NCBI GenBank assembly: GCA_019118245.1
Contig: DWZJ01000108.1
Span: forward strand, 1-46,112
DNA from: Candidatus Oscillibacter excrementigallinarum
GTDB lineage: Bacteria; Bacillota; Clostridia; Oscillospirales; Oscillospiraceae
DNA length: 46,112 nt
Reading direction: 5' to 3'
Numbering within the stretch: position 1 is the first letter of the stretch; each line of letters starts with the position of its first letter. A program made the translations under genes and the position numbers. Positions 22,497-30,392 of the stretch are shown one piece after another. The notes beneath the pieces are model-generated. The model was given only the letters and a program-made list of their open reading frames with translations. It ran no database searches and had not been told where the DNA came from.

Positions 22497-23441
22497 ATGG
22501 ATACCATCGCCGTGTTGATCCCATGCTATAACGAGAGCCAGACCATCACCAAGGTGGTCCGGGACATCTCCGCCGTCCTGCCGGAGGCGACGGTCTACGT
22601 CTACGACAACAACTCTACCGACGGCACAGGAGACCTGGCCCGGGCGGCGGGCGCTGTGGTGCGGCACGAGTACAGGCAGGGGAAGGGCAACGTGATCCGC
22701 CGGATGTTCCGGGAGATCGACGCCAGGTGCTATCTGATGCTGGACGGGGACGACACCTATCCCGTGGCCTCCGCCCGGGAGATGGTGGACCGGGTGCTGG
22801 AGCGGGGGGCCGACATGGTGGTGGGAGACCGGCTGTCCTCCACCTACTTCCAGGAGAACAAGCGCCCCTTCCACAACTTCGGAAACTCCCTGGTCCGCAC
22901 GGCCATCAACTGCCTGTTCCACAGCGACATCAAGGACATCATGACCGGCTACCGGGCCTTCAGCTACCAGTTCGTCAAGACCTTCCCGGTGCTCTCCGGC
23001 GGGTTTGAGATCGAGACGGAGATGACCATCCACGCCGTGGACCGAAAGATGTTTGTGGAGAACGTGGTGGTGGACTACCGGGACCGCCCGGCGGGCAGTG
23101 AGTCTAAGCTGAACACTTACTCCGACGGAGCCCGGGTGCTGATGACCATCGTCCGCCTGTTCCGGGTCTACTGCCCCCTCCGCTTTTTCGGACTGCTGGC
23201 TCTGCTGCTGGCCGCCGTCAGCGCCATCTTGTTCCTGCCCATCCTGCTGACCTATCTGGACACCGGGCTGGTGCCCCGGTTCCCCACCCTGATCGTCAGC
23301 GGCTTCATCATGGTGGCGGCGCTGCAGTCCCTGTTCTGCGGCCTGCTGCTGGACAATATGCGGCAGAAGGACTGCCGGGACTTTGAGTTCCGGCTCCAGC
23401 AGGCCCACGACAGCTTTGAGAGGGCGGCGGACCGGACATGA
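22497..23441 (+). CDS. GT2 glycosyltransferase, DPM1-like with membrane tail
   Basis: 314 residues. The GT-A fold starts IAVLIPCYNESQTI, with YDNNSTDGT and the metal motif DGDD (83-86). The region MTGYRAFSYQFVKTFPVLSGGFEIETEM is typical of polyprenyl-phosphate sugar synthases (DPM1/GtrB). Two C-terminal helices (about 222-247, 262-288) anchor it. It should transfer a sugar from a nucleotide donor to undecaprenyl-phosphate at the inner face. The stop overlaps the next start by 4 bases (ATGA). Confidence 0.92.
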   Translation: MDTIAVLIPCYNESQTITKVVRDISAVLPEATVYVYDNNSTDGTGDLARAAGAVVRHEYRQGKGNVIRRMFREIDARCYLMLDGDDTYPVASAREMVDRVLERGADMVVGDRLSSTYFQENKRPFHNFGNSLVRTAINCLFHSDIKDIMTGYRAFSYQFVKTFPVLSGGFEIETEMTIHAVDRKMFVENVVVDYRDRPAGSESKLNTYSDGARVLMTIVRLFRVYCPLRFFGLLALLLAAVSAILFLPILLTYLDTGLVPRFPTLIVSGFIMVAALQSLFCGLLLDNMRQKDCRDFEFRLQQAHDSFERAADRT

Positions 23442-25453
23442 GAGAGATGGTCAAGCGCCCAGGCGGACACCGGGCCCGGCGGATCGTGGGCTGCATCCTG
23501 CTGGCGGTGCTGATGGCGGAGAGCCTGCTGGGCACCCTCAGCATCGATGCCCACTACGTGGCGGACGCGGCCCTGGCGGGGCGGAGCACCCTGTTCCGCA
23601 CTATGATCTACCTGATCCGCTCCTTTTCCGTGGAGCCGGGCATCGGCGCCTGCGTGACCCTGGGGGGCTTCGCGCTGCTGTACTTTCTCCCCTGGCTGCG
23701 GGCCACGGGGTTGGAGCGGGGGCTGGCGGCATGCTTCGGAGTCCTCTTCACCTTCATGCAGATGATCGGCTGGTCCTATGATACCTACGGCAGCTGGGAC
23801 GCCCTCTTCGGCTCCCGGTTCATCCTGCTGCGGGCGGCGATCATCTTCGCCGGCCGGGTGCTGCTCTCCAGCTGCCTGGTGCTGTATGCCTTCCGCCTGG
23901 CGGACCGGCTGACCGCCGCCTCCGGCGGCGGGGCCTTCCGCTTCTCCTGGAAGCGGTATCTGCTGGCGGCGGGACTGGTGGTCCTCTGCTGGCTCCCGTA
24001 CTATATCCTCTTCTTCCCGGGGCTTGGCAATCCGGACACCAGTATGCAGATCGCGTGGTACCTGCACTACCCCACGGAGTGGCTCCAGTATTCCGCCGTG
24101 CGGGGACCGGAGGTCTACGCCACCAACCACCATCCATACTTCACCACGCTGCTGTATGGGGCCTTTGCCAAGATCGGCCAGCTGCTGGACGGCAACATCT
24201 TCTATGGAGTGGCGCTGTACTGCCTGTGCCAGATGCTGGTGATGGCGCTGGTGCTGACCGGCGTCTGGTTCTACCTGCGGCGGCTGGGCCTGCCCGGCAG
24301 ATCCTGCAAAGTGGGGCTGGTGTTCACCGCCCTGTTCCCCCTGTGTCCCCTGTACGCCATCACCATGCTGAAGGACACCCTGTTCGGCCTGGTGTGCCTG
24401 ACCTTCTCCATCCTCCTCTTTGAGGTGGCCCGCACCCGGGGAGAGCGGCTGAAGCAGAACTGGTTCTGCGGCCTGCTGATCCTGAACGGCCTGCTGGTGG
24501 CGCTCACCAAAAACCAGGGTGTCTACTTCGTGGCGGCCGCGGCGGTGTTCTGCCTGATCTTCTGCCGCCGGCGGCTGCGGGCGGCGGTCTCCCTGGTCCT
24601 GCCGGTGGTGCTGTTCCAGTTCGTCTGGTTGCAGGTGCTGTTGCCGGCCTGGAATGTGGCGCCGGGCGGCAGGCAGGAGGTCCTGGGGCTCCTGTTCCAG
24701 CAGACCGCCCGCTATGTGGTGATGTACCCGGAGGATGTGACGGAGGAGGAAGCCGACGCCATCCGGGCGGTCATCGACTACGACCATCTGGCGGAGCTCT
24801 ACGTCCCGACGCTGTCGGACGATGTGAAATTCACCTACAATCAGGACGCCACGGAGGAAGAGCTGTCCGCCTATTTTCAGGCGTGGGCCCGGATGCTCCG
24901 CCGCCACCCGGACGCCTATCTCCAGGCCCTGCTGCACAACGTGTACGGCAGCTTTTACCTGGGGCATCAGACCGCCCTCTCCTACACGGACTTCGACAAC
25001 CGGGAGGTGGCGGACTACCCGGAGCTGGTGGTGGAAAAGACGCCCCTGCTGGAGCGGGTGCAGCCCATCGCCCAGATCCTGCTGGCCGCGGTCCAGCGGG
25101 TGCCGGGCGTCGGCCTCCTGTTCTGCGTGGGCTTCTACCCATGGGTGGTCCTGTTCCTCTTCCTGGATGTCCTGCGCCGGAAGCAGTACGTCCAGATCCT
25201 CGCCCAGCTGCCCGCGATCTTGTCGGTAGCGGTCCTGCTGGTGTCCCCGGTCAGCGGCAGCTACCGCTATGCCATGCCCATGATCTTCATGCTCCCGCTC
25301 CTGATCGGGCTCCGCCTGCTACCGGACCCGCCTCCCCAGGCGCCCGCCGGCGGGGAAGGAGAGACGGCAGCCCCGCGCCGCCCTGAGGGGAGCCGGGGAG
25401 CGCCTGAGCCGACGCCGGGAGCATCCGGCACTGACTGCCCAGATGAATTCTGA
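23438..25453 (+). CDS. DUF6020-like polytopic membrane protein, putative GT-C enzyme
   Basis: 671 residues with about 12 membrane helices and a large loop near residues 410-520, plus a Pro/Gly/Glu-rich C-terminal tail. The block GLGNPDTSMQIAWYLHYPTE followed by NHHPYFTTLLYG resembles the DUF6020 family and the acceptor loops of GT-C glycosyltransferases. It is coupled to the GT2 gene that probably makes its lipid-linked sugar donor. It therefore likely moves sugars to a surface polymer. Function is inferred from topology and partner. Confidence 0.8.
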   Translation: MREMVKRPGGHRARRIVGCILLAVLMAESLLGTLSIDAHYVADAALAGRSTLFRTMIYLIRSFSVEPGIGACVTLGGFALLYFLPWLRATGLERGLAACFGVLFTFMQMIGWSYDTYGSWDALFGSRFILLRAAIIFAGRVLLSSCLVLYAFRLADRLTAASGGGAFRFSWKRYLLAAGLVVLCWLPYYILFFPGLGNPDTSMQIAWYLHYPTEWLQYSAVRGPEVYATNHHPYFTTLLYGAFAKIGQLLDGNIFYGVALYCLCQMLVMALVLTGVWFYLRRLGLPGRSCKVGLVFTALFPLCPLYAITMLKDTLFGLVCLTFSILLFEVARTRGERLKQNWFCGLLILNGLLVALTKNQGVYFVAAAAVFCLIFCRRRLRAAVSLVLPVVLFQFVWLQVLLPAWNVAPGGRQEVLGLLFQQTARYVVMYPEDVTEEEADAIRAVIDYDHLAELYVPTLSDDVKFTYNQDATEEELSAYFQAWARMLRRHPDAYLQALLHNVYGSFYLGHQTALSYTDFDNREVADYPELVVEKTPLLERVQPIAQILLAAVQRVPGVGLLFCVGFYPWVVLFLFLDVLRRKQYVQILAQLPAILSVAVLLVSPVSGSYRYAMPMIFMLPLLIGLRLLPDPPPQAPAGGEGETAAPRRPEGSRGAPEPTPGASGTDCPDEF

Positions 25454-25472
25454 TGGAGCCCGCAAAAGGTGA

Positions 25473-25501
25473 GCCGCCCGGCGATGCCGGGCGGCTTTTT
25501 T
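25473..25501 (+). terminator. Intrinsic terminator of the glycosyltransferase operon
   Basis: Perfect 10-bp stem GCCGCCCGGC / GCCGGGCGGC with loop GAT and six Ts, 20 bases after the stop codon. Confidence 0.95.
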
Positions 25502-25531
25502 CTGCCAGGGAGCCTTCCAAAAACTTCGGCG

Positions 25532-25888
25532 TCAGCCGGTGCGCTGTTCCCCTGCGGAGGCGCCGTTCTGGGCCTTATAGGCCTCGCCCCAGTTCTGCAG
25601 AGCGTCCAGGATCGGTTTCAGGCTGTACCCCAGGTCTGTCAGGGTATATTCCACCCGGGGCGGCACCTCCGGATAGACGGTGCGGGTCAGCAGGCCGCTC
25701 TGCTCCATCTCCCGCAGCTGGGCGGTCAGCACCTTTTGGCTGACGCTCTCGATGGATCTTTTCAATTCCCCGAATCGCTTGGTGCCCGGCATCAGGTCCC
25801 GGAGGATCAGCACCTTCCACTTGTCGCTGATCAGCGTCAGCGTGGTCTCCACCGGACAGGCCGGAAGCTCCTTGGCCGCGACGGCCAT
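25532..25888 (-). CDS. HxlR-family transcriptional regulator (first)
   Basis: About 118 residues. The start is taken at ATG 25888, 9 bases after GGAGG; ATG 25897 or 25894 are alternatives. The winged helix carries LISDKWKVLILRDLMPGTKRFGEL, VSQKVLTAQLREMEQSGLL and PPRVEYTLTDLG, all HxlR hallmarks. A conserved N-terminal cysteine (ELPACPVE) matches the redox-sensing Cys of YodB/HypR-type members. It diverges from the LysM gene. Two perfect palindromes in its own promoter suggest autorepression. It likely also controls the two rightward genes that share a promoter module. Confidence 0.93.
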   Translation of the reverse strand: MAVAAKELPACPVETTLTLISDKWKVLILRDLMPGTKRFGELKRSIESVSQKVLTAQLREMEQSGLLTRTVYPEVPPRVEYTLTDLGYSLKPILDALQNWGEAYKAQNGASAGEQRTG

Positions 25889-25923
25889 ACGCATCATCCT
25901 CCCATTTTCTATAGTTTCAAAAT

Positions 25924-25968
25924 AGACTGTACAGTCTTATTTTATGGTACATACCATACAGATGTCAA
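25924..25968 (-). promoter_or_regulatory. HxlR gene promoter with two palindromes
   Basis: Minus-strand -35 TTGACA (25968-25963) is followed about 18 bases on by TAAAAT. Two perfect palindromes overlap it: TATGGTA-CA-TACCATA (25943-25958) in the spacer and AGACTGT/ACAGTCT (25924-25937) near the start site. This layout suits autorepression by a dimeric regulator. Confidence 0.7.
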
Positions 25969-26072
25969 GGTTCCGGCGGGGAGGATCCAAAAAAATAAAA
26001 AAATTTTTCCGGGCGAAGAAACGCCCGCAACCGCCTGGAACACCGCGATGGTTTCCTCCTGGTAACCGTCCA

Positions 26073-26142
26073 ATCGTTACCATTTGGTGCCTACAGCACA
26101 AAATTGTGCGTACTTTTCAATCGGATTTGTTTGGATTATGAT
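26073..26142 (+). promoter_or_regulatory. Shared promoter module, copy A (LysM gene)
   Basis: Operator-like GTTACC-ATTT-GGT lies upstream of the shared block TGTGCGTACTTTTCAA. The -35 TTTTCA (26114-26119), 17 bases and -10 TATGAT (26137-26142) follow. A second inverted pair GGTAAC (26061) / GTTACC lies just upstream. The block recurs almost unchanged at 27272-27341. Confidence 0.75.
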
Positions 26143-26201
26143 GCAGACACAAGGACGGGGAACGCCCCGCCGCAGAAAACCCGCAAAAGGAGAAATGCAT
26201 C

Positions 26202-27263
26202 ATGAAACACACGAAGAAGATCGGAGCCCTGTCCGTGGCGGCCGCGCTGGCCCTGTCCCTGGCGGCCCCCGCCGCAGCCGCGGAATACACCGTGCAGAGC
26301 GGCGACTCCCTGCGGAAGATCGCCCGGGAGCAGCTGGGAGACGGCACCCGCTGGGGCGAGCTCTATGAGGCCAACCGGGACACCATCCGGGATCCCCGCC
26401 TGATCTACGCGGGCCAGGTGCTCCAGGTGCCGGACCGCCCGGAGGCCGATGTCCCGGCCGCGCCCCAGGAGGTCCCCGCCGCGGAGGCGCAGACCCAAAC
26501 GGAGAAGGCCCTGGCCCTCATCAACACCTTCGCCACCGGCGACACGGAGACCGCGGCGGCCCTGCTGGACGAGCACTACATCCAGCACAATCTGGCCTAC
26601 GGCACCGGGGAGGCGGCCTTCCTGAGCTCTGTGGAGGCCCTGGCCGCCGCGCCTGTCCGGACCACGGTCCACAACATCCGGGCCTTCGAGGACGGCGATT
26701 ACGTCTTCCTTCAGACGGTCTACAACTTCGCCGGCGCCGGGGAACAGGTGGCCTTTGACATCTTCCGGTTCGACGCGGACGGCGAGATCGCCGAGCACTG
26801 GGACAACCTGACGGCCCTGGCTGGTGAGAACCCCTCCGGCCACACCCAGATCGACGGCACCATGGAGATCACCGACCTGGACAAGACCGAGGAGAACCGT
26901 GAGTTGGTGGAGAACTTCCTCTACGATGTGATGCAGGGCAACAACCCCGAAAAGACGGCGGACTACTTCGACGGCGACACCTATATCCAGCACAACACCG
27001 CCATCGCTGACGGCGTGTCCGGCTTGAACGCGGCGCTGGCCGCTCTGGCGGAGCAGGGCATCCAGATGATCTATGACGAGACCCACATGGTGCTGGCCCA
27101 GGGCAACTTCGTCCTGGCGGTGAGCGAGGGCACCTATGGCGGCGCTCCCACCAGCTACTATGACCTGTGGCGTGTGGAGAACGGTAAGATCGCGGAGCAC
27201 TGGGACGTGATGGAGACCATCGCGGATGCGTCCACCTGGCAGAATGAAAACGGCAAGTTCTGA
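26202..27263 (+). CDS. Secreted LysM protein with two NTF2/SnoaL-like domains
   Basis: 353 residues. A Sec signal peptide ends near AAPAAAA (about 27). A single LysM domain follows (EYTVQSGDSLRKIAREQLGD to AGQVLQVPDR, about 28-78), then a Pro/Ala/Glu linker. Two related SnoaL/NTF2-like domains come next (about 98-205 and 222-345), each with an YIQHN motif and a closing EHWD motif. LysM should hold it on peptidoglycan; the NTF2-like folds usually bind or isomerise small hydrophobic molecules. This fusion is unusual. AAAGGAG precedes the ATG. It shares its promoter module with the next gene. Confidence 0.9.
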   Translation: MKHTKKIGALSVAAALALSLAAPAAAAEYTVQSGDSLRKIAREQLGDGTRWGELYEANRDTIRDPRLIYAGQVLQVPDRPEADVPAAPQEVPAAEAQTQTEKALALINTFATGDTETAAALLDEHYIQHNLAYGTGEAAFLSSVEALAAAPVRTTVHNIRAFEDGDYVFLQTVYNFAGAGEQVAFDIFRFDADGEIAEHWDNLTALAGENPSGHTQIDGTMEITDLDKTEENRELVENFLYDVMQGNNPEKTADYFDGDTYIQHNTAIADGVSGLNAALAALAEQGIQMIYDETHMVLAQGNFVLAVSEGTYGGAPTSYYDLWRVENGKIAEHWDVMETIADASTWQNENGKF

Positions 27264-27271
27264 ACGGGCCG

Positions 27272-27341
27272 ATCGTTACCGGGCGGTAACTAAGCCACAA
27301 TAATGTGCGTACTTTTCAAAGAGAAAAAACGGGGCTATTAT
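27272..27341 (+). promoter_or_regulatory. Shared promoter module, copy B (NAD(P)-binding gene)
   Basis: A perfect GTTACC-GGGC-GGTAAC palindrome (27275-27290) precedes the same TGTGCGTACTTTTCAA block as copy A. The -35 TTTTCA is at 27313-27318 and the -10 TATTAT at 27336-27341, with a 17-base spacer. It begins only 9 bases after the LysM gene stop. Confidence 0.8.
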
Positions 27342-27406
27342 AAAAACAGTCAAGAAATTGAGACAAAATCGATCAAAACAACGATAAAACATGGAGGTAG
27401 ACAACA

Positions 27407-28036
27407 ATGAAACTCGCAGTGGTATGCGCCAACGGCAAGGCTGGTAAACTGATCGTCAAGGAGGCCCTGGACCGGGGGCTGGATGTGACCGCGGTAGTCC
27501 GGGGAGAGAACCGGACCGAGGCCAAGCAGGTCATGCAGAAGGACCTGTTTGACCTGACCGCCGGGGACCTGAAGGGCTTCGACGTGGTGATCGACGCCTT
27601 CGGCGCCTGGACGGAGGACACCCTCCCCCAGCACAGCACGTCCCTGAAGCACCTGTGCGACATCCTCAGCGGCACGGATACCCGCCTGCTGGTGGTGGGC
27701 GGCGCCGGCAGCCTGTATGTGAACCCGGAGCACACCGCCCAGGTGATGGACGGCCCGGACTTCCCCGACGCCTTCAAGCCCCTGGCCAGAGCGCAGGGGA
27801 AGGCATTGCAGGAGCTGCGGCAGCGCAGCGACGTGAAGTGGACGTTTATCAGCCCCGCCGGCGACTTCCAGGCCGACGGTGCGCGCACCGGCCAGTACAT
27901 TCTGGGCGGCGAGGAACTGACCCTGAACGAAAAGGGCGAGAGCGTCATCAGCTACGCCGACTACGCCATCGCCATGGTGGACGAGGCGGTCAGCGGCGGC
28001 CACATCCAGCAGCGCATCTCCGTGGTGCGGAAGTAA
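27407..28036 (+). CDS. NAD(P)-binding Rossmann protein, YwnB-like
   Basis: 209 residues. It starts MKLAVVCANGKAGKLIVKEA, a variant of the GxxGxxG dinucleotide motif of the NAD(P)H-binding SDR-like family (COG2910 / NmrA-like). LLVVGGAGSLYV and FISPAGDF are later family blocks. These proteins act as oxidoreductases or redox sensors, often beside HxlR regulators that respond to quinones or aldehydes. AGGAGG-like GGAGG precedes the ATG. A terminator follows. Confidence 0.9.
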   Translation: MKLAVVCANGKAGKLIVKEALDRGLDVTAVVRGENRTEAKQVMQKDLFDLTAGDLKGFDVVIDAFGAWTEDTLPQHSTSLKHLCDILSGTDTRLLVVGGAGSLYVNPEHTAQVMDGPDFPDAFKPLARAQGKALQELRQRSDVKWTFISPAGDFQADGARTGQYILGGEELTLNEKGESVISYADYAIAMVDEAVSGGHIQQRISVVRK

Positions 28037-28073
28037 ATCGGGCCGTGTGCCGGCCTCCGGCACATTTGGCAGG

Positions 28074-28105
28074 GGCTCCGGGGCGTCACGCTCCGGAGCC
28101 TTTTT
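28074..28105 (+). terminator. Intrinsic terminator
   Basis: Stem GGCTCCGG...CCGGAGCC with an inner GCG/CGC pair, followed by TTTTT; it ends the NAD(P)-binding gene. Confidence 0.92.
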
Positions 28106-28218
28106 CCGGTGTCCGGGCATACGCGCGGCGGTCTTCGCGCACGGGCTCTCGATCGCGGCCAATTTGAAAAGAGAATTTTTTTCTGCAATAACCGCGCAAA
28201 ACAAGTCGAAATTAGCTG

Positions 28219-28247
28219 TTGACAAGAATTTTTATTTGCTCTATGGT
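28219..28247 (+). promoter_or_regulatory. Promoter of the C45 peptidase gene
   Basis: Consensus -35 TTGACA (28219-28224), 17 bases, TATGGT (28242-28247), in an AT-rich patch. Confidence 0.8.
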
Positions 28248-28298
28248 AGGGACAGAGCTGCCGGCGGCTCCTGACAGAATTGGAAGGAGCGAACGAAC

Positions 28299-29312
28299 AT
28301 GGATCATTTGACACTGCGGGGCACCCACTGGGAGCTGGGCTTTCAGCAGGGCGCCCGGCTGGCGGCGCGCGGCCAATTCCTGCTGGACCACGTGCCCTTT
28401 CCCTTGACGGCGGAGCGTCGGGCCTTTGCCGCCGCCTGCCGTCCGGCGTATGAGCGCCATTTCCCCACCGCCCTGGAGGAACTGACGGGCCTGGCGGCGG
28501 GACAGGACTGCCCCCGGGAGGACCTGGAGGCGGTCCTCTTCACCACCTACGCCCTGCCGCCGGCCTGCGGCTGTTCCTGTCTGGCGGTATCCAATGGGAA
28601 CGGGGTGTTCTTCGGCCGGAACAGCGACTTTCTGACGGCGATGGAGCCGTATAACACCCATGTGGTGTACCAGTTTTCCAGCGGAGGCATCCCCTTTGCG
28701 GGGAACACCACCTCCTTCGTACAGATGGAGGACGCCGTCAACGCCCGGGGACTGGCTGTCGGCCTGACGTCCGTCTACACGCCCCGGCCCCGGCCGGGCC
28801 TGAACGCCGGCATGGCCCTGCGGCTGCTGGCGGAGTCCTGCGCCACCGTGACAGAGGCATTCGCGCGCCTCCGGGAACTGCCTCTGGCCTCCTGCCAGAC
28901 GCTGACGCTGGCGGATGAGACTGGGGACATCGCCGTGGCGGAGTGCGGCCCGGAGGGGGTGCGGGTGGAGCGGCCAGACCCGGTGAATCCCTTCGTCTGC
29001 GCCACGAATCTCTTCCACTCGGACCTGGCGGACCCGCTGCCGCCGGGGCTGGACACCTGGCGGGCGGCGGAGCGGTATGACACGTTGCGTCAGGCCCTGG
29101 GGCGGGAGAGAAAGACCATGGACCTCTCCGGCGTCCTGGCCCTGCTGGCCGGACAAAAGGGCTTTCTCTGCCAGTATGACCGGACCACGGGACGGGACAC
29201 CGTCTGGTCCGTGGCCTGTGACCTGCCCCGGCGGCGCTATCTGCTGGCGGAGGGAAATCCCGGGCGGACGGCTTTCCGGCCGCTGGAGTTTCCAAAGGAG
29301 GAATGCCCTTGA
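28299..29312 (+). CDS. C45-family (acyl-transferase/NTN) peptidase-like protein
   Basis: 337 residues with no signal peptide. The N-terminal WELGFQQGARLA helix and the segment ACGCSCLAVSNGNGVFFGRNSDF match peptidase C45, the acyl-CoA:6-APA acyltransferase-like N-terminal-nucleophile hydrolases. Cys92 in GCSC is the expected self-cleaving nucleophile, with downstream RNSDF as the active-site Arg/Asn region. Cleavage there would give an alpha chain of about 91 residues. Family members cleave amide bonds in acyl-amino acids, beta-lactams or bile-salt-like compounds. It appears to be a single-gene unit with its own promoter. The substrate is unknown. Confidence 0.88.
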   Translation: MDHLTLRGTHWELGFQQGARLAARGQFLLDHVPFPLTAERRAFAAACRPAYERHFPTALEELTGLAAGQDCPREDLEAVLFTTYALPPACGCSCLAVSNGNGVFFGRNSDFLTAMEPYNTHVVYQFSSGGIPFAGNTTSFVQMEDAVNARGLAVGLTSVYTPRPRPGLNAGMALRLLAESCATVTEAFARLRELPLASCQTLTLADETGDIAVAECGPEGVRVERPDPVNPFVCATNLFHSDLADPLPPGLDTWRAAERYDTLRQALGRERKTMDLSGVLALLAGQKGFLCQYDRTTGRDTVWSVACDLPRRRYLLAEGNPGRTAFRPLEFPKEECP

Positions 29313-29359
29313 CACGACCTGCATACAGGGGGCGGGACCCATTCGGTTAAAACAGAAAA

Positions 29360-29391
29360 CAGCCCCCGGAGCCAACAGGTTCCGGGGGCTG
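29360..29391. terminator. Convergent terminator
   Basis: Stem CAGCCCCCGG.../...CCGGGGGCTG with loop AACA. On the minus strand it is followed by TTTTCTGTTTT, ending the second HxlR gene; on the plus strand the tail GCTTTACT is weak. Confidence 0.85.
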
Positions 29392-29393
29392 CT

Positions 29394-29735
29394 TTACTGC
29401 GGCGTTTCGCCGGGACCCATGTGGGAGATGTACACCTGCCCGAAGGTCCGGATGCTGTCCAGCACAGGTCCGAACGCCCGGCCCAGCTCCGTGAGGGAGT
29501 ATTCCACCCTCGGCGGGATGTCCCCGTAGACAGTCCGGGCGATCAGGCCCTCCGCCTCCAGCTGTTTCAGCTGATTGGAGAGGGTGGCGTGGGTCATTTT
29601 GGGCATTTTGTGCTGGAGCGCGTTGAAGCGCAGGGGCCCCTCGCTCAAATAGTGCAGGATCAAAATGGCCCACTTCCCCTGAATGAGGCGCTGGGTGGTG
29701 TAAAAGGGGCATTTTCCGAACCGTTCGTTGTCCAT
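29394..29735 (-). CDS. HxlR-family transcriptional regulator (second)
   Basis: 113 residues, starting at ATG 29735 with GGGAGG 9 bases upstream; an earlier in-frame Met (29768) overlaps the preceding gene and is less likely. The winged helix includes LIQGKWAILILHYLSEGPLRFNAL, MTHATLSNQLKQLEAEGLI and PPRVEYSLTELG. A conserved Cys (GKCPFY) sits at the family position. It is the second gene of a unit with the PNPOx-like protein, which it probably regulates. It is a distant relative of the first HxlR, not a recent duplicate. Confidence 0.93.
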   Translation of the reverse strand: MDNERFGKCPFYTTQRLIQGKWAILILHYLSEGPLRFNALQHKMPKMTHATLSNQLKQLEAEGLIARTVYGDIPPRVEYSLTELGRAFGPVLDSIRTFGQVYISHMGPGETPQ

Positions 29736-29757
29736 CCGTACATCCCTCCCAAAGCGG

Positions 29758-30162
29758 TCACAGGGCAAATGTCTCCTTCTCCCCCGTGGCCGTGCAGATC
29801 TCCACCGTCCCGTCCGTCAGGTGGAACATCCCCAGCCGGAGGCCGGTGGAGTCGTTGTAGACCTCCCGCATGGCGGGGGCCTTTGCCAGAACAGCCTCCG
29901 CCAGGTCGTCCGTCTCCTCCAGCACGACGGTCCCGTCATAACGCAGGAATTCGCTGCCGCGGACCGCCAGGATCTCCACATGGGGGTTGGCGGTCATCTG
30001 CCGGAACACCTTCTTGAAGGTGCCGGTGCCGAAATAGAGGGTGTCGTTTTGCAGGAGATGGAACCGGAACGGGCGGCCCTTGGGCTGATCGCCGTCCGTG
30101 GTGAGAAAGAACCACACCCCGGCTCTGTCGAGAAATTCGTTGACCTTTTCCGCATTTGTCAT
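29758..30162 (-). CDS. Pyridoxamine 5'-phosphate oxidase-like flavin-binding protein
   Basis: 134 residues of the split-barrel PNPOx-like fold: VWFFLTTDGDQPKGRPFRFH, LYFGTGTFKKVFRQMTANPH and EILAVRGSEFLRYDG are family blocks that bind FMN or F420/haem. It is too short for true PdxH. In gut Clostridia such proteins lie beside HxlR regulators and may reduce quinones or nitro compounds. Its stop is 22 bases before the start of the HxlR gene, so the two are co-transcribed. Confidence 0.9.
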   Translation of the reverse strand: MTNAEKVNEFLDRAGVWFFLTTDGDQPKGRPFRFHLLQNDTLYFGTGTFKKVFRQMTANPHVEILAVRGSEFLRYDGTVVLEETDDLAEAVLAKAPAMREVYNDSTGLRLGMFHLTDGTVEICTATGEKETFAL

Positions 30163-30330
30163 GATTGACTGCTCCTTTATGATAGCATAGATCCGGTCTC
30201 AAGAAAAGAAACGGTATAAAAAAATATCGTGCTTCAATTTTCTGACCTACCGCTCAGTATAATGGGTAAATTTACAAAAACAAGTACGATCATGAAACAT
30301 ACCAGGTACCTTCCAACATACCGCCCGCCC

Positions 30331-30359
30331 TTGACACCCGCCGTCCGGTTGCATACAAT
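30331..30359 (+). promoter_or_regulatory. Promoter of malQ
   Basis: Consensus TTGACA (30331-30336), 17 bases, TACAAT (30354-30359), 33 bases before the start codon. Confidence 0.85.
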
Positions 30360-30392
30360 AGAACAGAATCTGACAAAAAGGAGGGGCTGACC

